Positions 1 to 4,623 of a stretch of DNA of 5,127 nt are shown piece by piece. The stretch is from Caldifarciminota bacterium (GTDB lineage Bacteria > Hydrothermota > UBA3072 > WFRC01), in assembly GCA_015486685.1 (NCBI GenBank), contig WFRC01000033.1, positions 1 to 5,127 on the forward strand, in the 5' to 3' direction. Position numbers and translations under genes: made by a program. The notes below the pieces were generated by a model that was not told the DNA's origin, searched no databases, and saw only the letters and a program-made list of their open reading frames with translations. Position 1 is the first letter of the stretch, and each line of letters starts with the position of its first letter.

Positions 1-109
1 TCGCTCCTTACCCATTACCGTTTCTTTCTCATCCTCTCTTTTCCCTATATACTCGCTACTCATCCCTCGCTACTGCTTTTTCGACCCATTCACTCATCCA
101 TTAAAACAA
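1..109. repeat. C/T-rich low-complexity stretch with degenerate 7-bp periodicity
   Basis: No gene is supported here. The + strand is strongly pyrimidine-rich and contains loosely repeated heptamers. Around 51-78 the successive units are actcgct, actcatc, cctcgct and actgctt. The octamer tcgctact occurs at 53-60 and again at 67-74, 14 bases (two units) apart. The heptamer acccatt occurs at 10-16 and 84-90. The units resemble the ATTCGTT-type heptamers in the 3231-3258 array, so one dispersed repeat family may be present twice in the window. The + strand is open in one frame across this stretch, but the translation is low-complexity and the frame runs on through the hup terminator, so I do not call it coding. 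Confidence 0.5.
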
Positions 110-134
110 ACGGGCAGGATACTCTCCTGCCCGT
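101..134 (-). terminator. Intrinsic terminator of the HU gene
   Basis: A perfect 10-bp stem (acgggcagga at 110-119 pairing with tcctgcccgt at 125-134) encloses a 5-base loop. Read leftward, the stem is followed by TTGTTTTAA, a T-rich tract, and it begins 16 bases after the HU stop codon. The GC-rich stem plus U-tract is the classic rho-independent form. The + strand side lacks a T-run after the stem, so the terminator acts on leftward transcription only. Confidence 0.88.
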
Positions 135-150
135 AAATAGCCTTTCAATT

Positions 151-423
151 CTACTTTACTGATTTTCTGAGTTCACTGCCAGGTCTGAATACGGGAACCT
201 TCTTCGCAGGAACCTTGATAATCTGCTGTGTCCTCGGATTCCTTGCCTTTCTGGCCGCCCTCTTCCTTACTGTGAATGTGCCAAATCCTACGAATGTTAC
301 CTTCTCGCCCTTCTTTAATGACTTCGTTATCGTAGTTATAAGGGTGTCGATAGCATCATTCGCAGCCTTCTTTGAAAGTCCTGCCTTCTTTGATAATGCT
401 TCAATCAAATCTTTCTTATTCAT
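151..423 (-). CDS. hup: HU-family DNA-binding protein
   Basis: This is a small basic histone-like protein that binds and bends DNA as a dimer and helps organise the nucleoid. At 90 residues it has exactly the usual HU length. The N-terminal helical part (residues 1-40) is followed by the GFGTF turn at 46-50. The DNA-embracing beta arm is at about 53-76 and carries the RNPRT signature at 61-65, with Pro63 in the place of the DNA-intercalating proline. The VPAKKVPVFRPG segment (71-82) is typical of HU/IHF. The Gln-Gln after RNPRT is a minor variant of the common Gly-Glu or Gly-Lys. The ATG at 421-423 is fixed by an excellent ribosome binding site. The gene appears monocistronic, with its own consensus promoter and terminator. 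HU and IHF subunits cannot be separated with certainty by eye, but HU (homodimer type) fits best. Confidence 0.96.
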   Translation of the reverse strand: MNKKDLIEALSKKAGLSKKAANDAIDTLITTITKSLKKGEKVTFVGFGTFTVRKRAARKARNPRTQQIIKVPAKKVPVFRPGSELRKSVK

Positions 424-430
424 TTAGTTT

Positions 431-442
431 ATCACCTCCTTT
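431..442 (-). promoter_or_regulatory. Very strong Shine-Dalgarno site of the HU gene
   Basis: On the minus strand this reads AAAGGAGGTGAT, complementary over its whole length to the standard anti-Shine-Dalgarno 3' end of 16S rRNA. It ends 7 bases before the ATG. This confirms the start codon and indicates high translation, as expected for an abundant nucleoid protein. Confidence 0.9.
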
Positions 443-461
443 TGTTACAGTTTATAACTTA

Positions 462-489
462 ATTATAATAAGGTCTTCAGATTTGTCAA
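462..489 (-). promoter_or_regulatory. Consensus sigma70-type promoter of the HU gene
   Basis: On the minus strand TTGACA (489-484) and TATAAT (467-462) are both exact consensus hexamers, separated by 16 bp, one less than the optimum. Transcription should start near 455, giving a leader of about 30 bases that contains the Shine-Dalgarno site. A/T tracts lie just upstream (about 500-540) and could act as an UP element. This is inferred from sequence only. Confidence 0.85.
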
Positions 490-503
490 GCCCTAAAACC
501 CTG

Positions 504-623
504 AAAAATCCATTTTTTTACCACTTTTTTACATTTTTTGCCCATTTTTACGACTTTTAGAAGAATATGTTAGGTATACCATAGATTTTTTTAGAATATT
601 TTTATTTATACACTTGATTTTTT
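504..623. promoter_or_regulatory. Phased T-tracts, probable curved DNA in the divergent promoter region
   Basis: Runs of T lie at 513-519, 525-530, 534-539, 545-549 and 555-558, with centres about 11.5, 9, 10.5 and 9.5 bases apart. Further runs are at 586-592, 599-603 and 618-623, and an A5 run is at 504-508. A-tracts repeated about once per helical turn bend DNA. The array sits between the HU promoter and the GWxTD operon and probably serves as an UP element or a binding site for a nucleoid protein. For the rightward operon I see only a weak -10 candidate, TAGAAT at 592-597, without a credible -35. No gene is present in this gap. Confidence 0.5.
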
Positions 624-1770
624 GAGATTGATGTTTAACTTATTAGTGATGATGTATATTTTATGGATTTTAGGCATATATTATATGAACTTTAAGGCAG
701 ATTTTAACATATATTATGATGATAATTTTTTGCCTCATATAAAGGTAAAATACAGTATTCCGCTGAACCAGATAAATTTTATAAAGATGGGCGGTAAGTA
801 TGAGGCGAAATACAGAATTTCTATTATTTTAAGCGAGAGAGGAAAACAGATTGGTGGCGATGAATGGGAAAGGGCATATATTTCAGATAATTACTTACAC
901 ACTGTCGACAGTAAAAATTTTATCAAAGATTCTATTGATATTCCAACAAAATATGGAAGGTATACTGCGTATTTGAAGATATGGGATAAAAATTCTCAGA
1001 GATATGGTGAAATAAAGAAGGCGTTAAATGTTGATAGCATCAAAGGTTTTTATATCTCAAATCCCGGTATAAAAAATGCGTATGGAGACACGGTTTATTC
1101 AGATACCTTTATTACTGCATCTGTAAATATTTATGATAAATCTTCTCGCATATCCCATATAAAATGGCAACTCTCAAATGGTGATAAAAAAATATTTATT
1201 AAAGGGGATACCACATTGACTATCAACCTCCATAGAACATTGAATGTAATTTTACCTGTAAAACACCTTATTGAAGATGAATACATTCTGACTTTCCAGA
1301 AGCTGGGAGAAGATGTAAAAAGTCAGTCAAAATTTTACCTTGAAAGACCTTTTTTCGAATCAAAAAGATTTTTGGAAAGGATTAATGAACTCACATATAT
1401 CGCATCACAGGCAGTTATTGATAGTTTGAAAAGGGCATCCCCTGAGACGAGAATAAAACTCTGGAAGAGTTTCTGGAAGGAAAAGGACCCTACACCATCG
1501 ACAGAGAAGAATGAAGTAAAGGATGAATATTTTGGCAGAATTGACTATGCAAACACACATTTTAAGTCACCATTTCTACCCGGATGGAAAACAGATATGG
1601 GCAAAATTTATATCAAATTTGGGCCTCCGGACGAGATTGAAAAACATCCATTTGAATTGAACAGTAAACCTTACGAAATATGGTATTATTATAAAAAAGG
1701 AATGAAATTTATATTTGTTGATAACTATAATCTGGGACATTACACCCTTGTTTACCCGAGAGGTTTCTGA
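622..1770 (+). CDS. GWxTD domain-containing protein (first of a pair)
   Basis: This protein has a C-terminal GWxTD domain, a family with no established biochemical function that I know of. Residues 1-22 are hydrophobic and look like a signal peptide or membrane anchor. No lipobox cysteine is visible. Residues 25-240 are predicted to be beta-rich, resembling the N-terminal part of other GWxTD proteins. The domain proper covers about 275-380: KDPTP at 288-292, the signature GWKTD at 321-325, FGPPDEI at 333-339, PYEIWYYY at 350-357 and FIFVD at 363-367. The start is uncertain. A TTG at 622 gives the signal segment an arginine, but ATG at 631 (or 649/652) is possible, and none has a good Shine-Dalgarno site. 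The stop overlaps the next start by one base (TGATG). The protein is probably periplasmic or surface-exposed and may work with its neighbour. The family call is firm, the function unknown. Confidence 0.88.
   Translation: MRLMFNLLVMMYILWILGIYYMNFKADFNIYYDDNFLPHIKVKYSIPLNQINFIKMGGKYEAKYRISIILSERGKQIGGDEWERAYISDNYLHTVDSKNFIKDSIDIPTKYGRYTAYLKIWDKNSQRYGEIKKALNVDSIKGFYISNPGIKNAYGDTVYSDTFITASVNIYDKSSRISHIKWQLSNGDKKIFIKGDTTLTINLHRTLNVILPVKHLIEDEYILTFQKLGEDVKSQSKFYLERPFFESKRFLERINELTYIASQAVIDSLKRASPETRIKLWKSFWKEKDPTPSTEKNEVKDEYFGRIDYANTHFKSPFLPGWKTDMGKIYIKFGPPDEIEKHPFELNSKPYEIWYYYKKGMKFIFVDNYNLGHYTLVYPRGF
1758..1763 (+). promoter_or_regulatory. Ribosome binding site of the second GWxTD gene, inside the first
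   Basis: GAGAGG lies within the last codons of the upstream gene, 6 bases before the ATG at 1770. Together with the TGATG stop/start overlap this supports the chosen start and translational coupling of the two genes. Confidence 0.65.
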
Positions 1771-3050
1771 TGATTTATATATATATATTGAGTTTATTAT
1801 CTTTCTCAATGGATATGGCATCATTCAGGGATACAGACAGCACAACCTATGTAGAGGTCTATTATTCTGTTAGTTATCATTCATTAAAATATATTAAAGA
1901 AAAGGGAAGGTATAAGGCAGCATTTTCAATAACCATAAATGTGAAAGGACAATCAGGTAAGGATTCTTTGAAATATACATTTTCTCGTGTGAGTTATATC
2001 GCAAACATAAAGGATGCCGAAGATAGAGATTTGAAGGCAACAGACCTTATACCATTGACCTTGCCCTCTAATCAAGATTACTCAATTTCTCTAACAGTGG
2101 TGGATAACAGTACAGGAAAGAAACAGATAAAAATTATGTTTTTGCACAGCAGACAGTGGAATAAATTTTGCACCAGTGATATACAGTTATCTCATACGAT
2201 GACATCGGGAAAGGAGGGGAAATTTACCAAAAATGGTTATAGATTAATACCATATCCGGAGAGGGTATTTGGCACTTCAAAACCCATTATGGATTACTAT
2301 CTTGAAATTTATCATTTTCCCAAAAAAAGAGGAAAGATATTCTATCAGATATTAGATAAAAATGGAAAGACTTATAAAAATTTTCCCCAAAAATCTATTT
2401 CAATCCCATACAAAAATTTTGTTGAGGCAGGAGGAATTAATATAATTGCTATGCCCGAAGGTGCATACACTTTTAAGATAGGTGTATGCGACGGGATAGA
2501 TACAATTTATACGAAAAAACCATTTAGTATATACAAAAAAAGGATACGCGTCAGGCGGAAACTTTTGCCCGAATATCTTCCTTATGCAAAATTTATTGAT
2601 TACATTGCTACGCCAAAGGAGTTGGATATGTATAATGCACTTTCAGACTCCGGAAAATTGGTTTTTCTGGAAAGGTTCTGGGCAAAAAGAGACCCAACAC
2701 CGCAGACTCCCAAAAATGAATATTTAGAAGAATTTATCAAAAGGATTAAGTATGCAGATGAACACTTTTCTTATATTAATGTATTGGGGAGAGAAACAAC
2801 AAGGGGGAGAATTTATGTAAAATTTGGTCCTCCGGACGAGATTGTATCAAGAATCCACGAGGTATCTGTAAAACCTTATGAAATATGGAAATATTATTCG
2901 GGAAATGGGATGGTTTTTATTTTCGCAGATTTTTCTTATTCTGGTAGGTATGAAATCATTTATTCCAACCTCAGCAGTGAGCCATACGACCCTAACTGGA
3001 AAAGTTATATCCTTTCGGAAGATGCCCAGGATATTCTGCAAAGGAGATAA
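1770..3050 (+). CDS. GWxTD domain-containing protein (second of a pair, variant signature)
   Basis: This is a 426-residue paralogue of the preceding gene. It has a short hydrophobic N-terminus (about residues 1-13, probably an export signal, with no lipobox), then a beta-rich region to about 255. A basic linker follows (258-264) and then the C-terminal GWxTD-type domain. In that domain I see RDPTP at 307-311, FGPPDEI at 352-358, PYEIWKYY at 369-376, FIFAD at 383-387 and the usual tail IIYSN....PYDPNW. At the diagnostic position it reads GRETT (340-344), losing both the Trp and the Asp of GWxTD. It is longer than its neighbour because of an extended middle region. The start is supported by GAGAGG and the stop/start overlap with the upstream gene. 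Codons 3-7 fall in a (TA)6.5 run, a possible slippage site. The protein is probably exported and acts together with the first; its role is unknown. Confidence 0.87.
   Translation: MIYIYILSLLSFSMDMASFRDTDSTTYVEVYYSVSYHSLKYIKEKGRYKAAFSITINVKGQSGKDSLKYTFSRVSYIANIKDAEDRDLKATDLIPLTLPSNQDYSISLTVVDNSTGKKQIKIMFLHSRQWNKFCTSDIQLSHTMTSGKEGKFTKNGYRLIPYPERVFGTSKPIMDYYLEIYHFPKKRGKIFYQILDKNGKTYKNFPQKSISIPYKNFVEAGGINIIAMPEGAYTFKIGVCDGIDTIYTKKPFSIYKKRIRVRRKLLPEYLPYAKFIDYIATPKELDMYNALSDSGKLVFLERFWAKRDPTPQTPKNEYLEEFIKRIKYADEHFSYINVLGRETTRGRIYVKFGPPDEIVSRIHEVSVKPYEIWKYYSGNGMVFIFADFSYSGRYEIIYSNLSSEPYDPNWKSYILSEDAQDILQRR
1776..1788 (+). repeat. (TA)6.5 dinucleotide run at the start of the second GWxTD gene
   Basis: Thirteen bases of alternating T and A begin at codon 3 and encode the Tyr-Ile-Tyr-Ile part of the signal sequence. 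Gain or loss of one unit would shift the frame directly after the start codon. Confidence 0.8.
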
Positions 3051-3164
3051 AAATCTACCAGATTCCACATCCAAAATTATCTGACAGGATAAACAGGATT
3101 GACATAATAAATTCATAAAATAATAAAGAACATAAAGTTTATCTCGTTACCCTAAATTTTTCTT

Positions 3165-3182
3165 CGCAGGCTAAAGCCTTCG
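3165..3182. repeat. Imperfect palindrome, REP-like
   Basis: cgcaggct at 3165-3172 faces agccttcg at 3175-3182 across a 2-base centre, with 7 of 8 positions complementary. It is followed by CCTAC at 3184-3188, as is the palindrome at 3414-3429 (whose own right end is CCTAC). This suggests related dispersed elements. Confidence 0.55.
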
Positions 3183-3266
3183 CCTACCGCTTTCCGTCAA
3201 AAATAATGCGGAAATAAGAGTGCGGAAGAATTTCGTAAATCGTTATTCGTTAATTGTAAAAACTAC

Positions 3267-3284
3267 GCAGAGGCAAGCCTCTGC
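3267..3284. repeat. 18-bp palindrome (gcagaggc-aa-gcctctgc)
   Basis: Perfect 8-bp arms surround a 2-base centre. As RNA it could fold with 7 pairs and a 4-base loop. The sequence from 3272 to 3294 recurs in decayed form at 3382-3404 with 19 of 23 bases identical, both ending in CCAAAAT, so this is a repeat unit and not a unique site. Confidence 0.65.
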
Positions 3285-3310
3285 ACTCCAAAATACAACC
3301 TCCCCATACT

Positions 3311-3349
3311 GTGAAATTGCCACGGTCGTTTCACTCCCCCGCAGTGACA
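3311..3349 (-). repeat. Degenerate GTCATTGCGAG...GCAATC-type dispersed repeat
   Basis: Read on the minus strand, the element begins TGTCACTGCGGGGGAGTG and ends GTGGCAATTTCAC. From memory this matches the layout of a short palindromic repeat common in many bacterial genomes (GTCATTGCGAG, a GAAGCGA-type middle, then GCAATC). Two small stems are visible: gtgaaa (3311-3316) with tttcac (3329-3334), and tcact (3331-3335) with agtga (3343-3347). It appears to be a decayed copy. Confidence 0.45.
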
Positions 3350-3413
3350 AAAGGGGGGCATGTGAGAGTGTTCATTCAATTGGCAAGTTTCCGCACCCCA
3401 AAATTATCGGTGT

Positions 3414-3429
3414 TAGGAAACGTTTCCTA
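3414..3429. repeat. Perfect 16-bp palindrome (taggaaacgtttccta)
   Basis: All eight base pairs are self-complementary around the central CG. It lies 52 bases past the GH130 stop on that gene's strand. It could be a protein-binding operator-like site, but the surrounding cluster of similar palindromes makes a dispersed repeat more likely. Confidence 0.6.
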
Positions 3430-3480
3430 CATTTGCGCGATTAAAACCGTGCCTACGATTAACAAATCACGATTTACGAT

Positions 3481-4623
3481 TCACGGTCTTTGTCCATATT
3501 TGAGGAGATACTCAAGAAGATAATGGATATTAGCAGTTAACAGCACTTCATATTTATCGCCTGCACCTGCATAGATAAACAATTTTTCATCTTTAAGTAT
3601 AGCACCAGTAGGAAAAACAACATTGGGTACATCAATGGGGTATTTCCCATCACCCTCTAATTCATAGGGTTTATTGGGTATATAGATTGGGAACTGAGAC
3701 CGAGCAATTACCTTCATAGGATTTTCGTAATCAAGCAGAGCGGCATTTACAGAATATCCCCGGGGGATATCCTTTTTCAAATTATATGCATCGGTAATTT
3801 CTTTTATAATGTGTCCTACTGAATGGTATATGAATAACCAGCCCTTTTCTGTTGGTATGAGTTGCGTTCCAATCCCTATTTTCTCAGATTCATGGGGAAA
3901 ATCCCCTGTTTTTAAGAGCACACTTTTTTCCTGTTGTTCTTCCTGCCTTTCCCACCACTCTGTATGTTTATCTGGTTCCAATATAAACTCTATATCAGGA
4001 AGTTTTACAACATTTATGTTTGGGTAAAATCTCAAAAATACATAAATACCATTATCTGTAAAGAGGAGTGTTGTATTCCTTGCATCAAAGGGAGAAATAA
4101 TTCCGTGATATTCAATCTTTTTGAAATCTTTTGTTGTATATATTGCAATCCTATCTGCATTTCCGCCCTTAAATGGTGGCTTTATCTTACCACAGCCAAT
4201 TAAATAAAACATATCTTTGTGTCGTATTATCCTTATATCTTCTATTCCATAAAGAAAATCTTTATGTTCACTCCCATCACCCCTTATAGGATTATTATTA
4301 TAGATAGAAAAATGAGTTCCGTCATCGCTGGAGAGGATGTAAATTTCGGATACATAATTTTCCATTCCATACCTCTCAAATCCTTTTTCTTTGTCAAAAA
4401 ATTTAATTCTCTTATAATTCTTATGGCACCTCGGCAACAGCATTGTTTTACCCTGAAATATTCCCGCACCGCCATTAAACACAGCACCCCTTTTTTCTTT
4501 ACCAGCCTCTTTCCATACAAGTCCGATATCTTCGGGCTTTACAATGGGATTTCCATCAAAGCTTGACAACTTGAATAGATACTTATCATTTACTCTGACA
4601 ATTTCTCCATCTCCAATGTTCAT
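3481..4623 (-). CDS. GH130-family glycoside phosphorylase or hydrolase
   Basis: This is a 380-residue protein of the five-bladed beta-propeller GH130 family. Known members phosphorolyse or hydrolyse beta-mannosides (1,4- or 1,2-linked mannose oligosaccharides, mannosyl-glucose). Recognisable blocks are AVFNGGAGI (47-55; usually VFNPGA), GIEDIRI (126-132; usually EDPR, containing the conserved acidic Asp129), DARNTTLLF (180-188), GWLFIYHSVG (261-270), the ALLDYENPMKVIARS stretch (295-309), VVFPTGAI (335-342) and IYAGAGD (350-356). Arg182, Arg199 and His267 lie where phosphorylases carry phosphate-contacting residues, which favours a phosphorylase, but this is only by-eye alignment. There is no signal peptide, so it should act in the cytoplasm. 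ATG overlaps the upstream TGA (ATGA), and GGAG lies 8 bases before the start. The stop codon and last two codons sit in a 7-bp repeat array. The family is firm, the substrate unknown. Confidence 0.88.
   Translation of the reverse strand: MNIGDGEIVRVNDKYLFKLSSFDGNPIVKPEDIGLVWKEAGKEKRGAVFNGGAGIFQGKTMLLPRCHKNYKRIKFFDKEKGFERYGMENYVSEIYILSSDDGTHFSIYNNNPIRGDGSEHKDFLYGIEDIRIIRHKDMFYLIGCGKIKPPFKGGNADRIAIYTTKDFKKIEYHGIISPFDARNTTLLFTDNGIYVFLRFYPNINVVKLPDIEFILEPDKHTEWWERQEEQQEKSVLLKTGDFPHESEKIGIGTQLIPTEKGWLFIYHSVGHIIKEITDAYNLKKDIPRGYSVNAALLDYENPMKVIARSQFPIYIPNKPYELEGDGKYPIDVPNVVFPTGAILKDEKLFIYAGAGDKYEVLLTANIHYLLEYLLKYGQRP

Larger units (their letters stand above)
3233..3479. repeat. 26-bp imperfect inverted repeat enclosing 195 bp, MITE-like or paired heptamer arrays
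   Basis: Bases 3233-3258 and 3454-3479 are complementary at 23 of 26 positions. Both arms are made of degenerate 7-bp units: the left arm has tttcgta, aatcgtt, attcgtt and aattgta (3231-3258). The right arm has tacgatt, aacaaat, cacgatt, tacgatt and cacggtc (3454-3488). A terminal-inverted-repeat element of about 247 bp would look like this, but I see no target-site duplication and no transposase. Two inverted copies of a short tandem-repeat family is an equal alternative. Confidence 0.5.
3051..3480. other. Non-coding convergent intergenic region, dense in short repeats
   Basis: These 430 bases separate two genes that converge on them. I find no credible gene: short open frames here have no ribosome binding site, are built from repeats and resemble nothing. 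The region holds a pair of acaggat direct repeats (3084-3090 and 3093-3099), three small palindromes, a degenerate GTCATTGCGAG-type element, a 19/23 direct repeat, and inverted 7-bp arrays. No standard terminator with a U-tract is seen for either operon, so the palindromes may end transcription from both sides. That is inference. Confidence 0.7.

Noticed and set aside
215..427. Open frame on the + strand over the HU gene
   Set aside because: It is the complement of a certain HU gene with a strong promoter and ribosome site, and its hydrophobic translation resembles nothing.
372..560. Short + strand open frame crossing the start of HU and the T-tracts
   Set aside because: It spans the HU promoter and the phased T-tracts, is Phe/Ser-rich because of the T-runs, and has no ribosome site.
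573..580. GGTATACC palindrome as an operator
   Set aside because: Eight bases is too short to be meaningful alone, and no second copy is seen nearby.
3165..3488. CRISPR array
   Set aside because: The repeats are of different sequences and irregularly spaced, without uniform spacers or nearby cas genes.
3220..3523. Two overlapping short + strand frames in the convergent intergenic region
   Set aside because: They are translated from palindromes and repeats, lack ribosome sites and have no recognisable domain.
4219..4566. 115-residue + strand frame opposite the GH130 gene
   Set aside because: It is antisense to a well-supported family gene, and its translation has no domain features.
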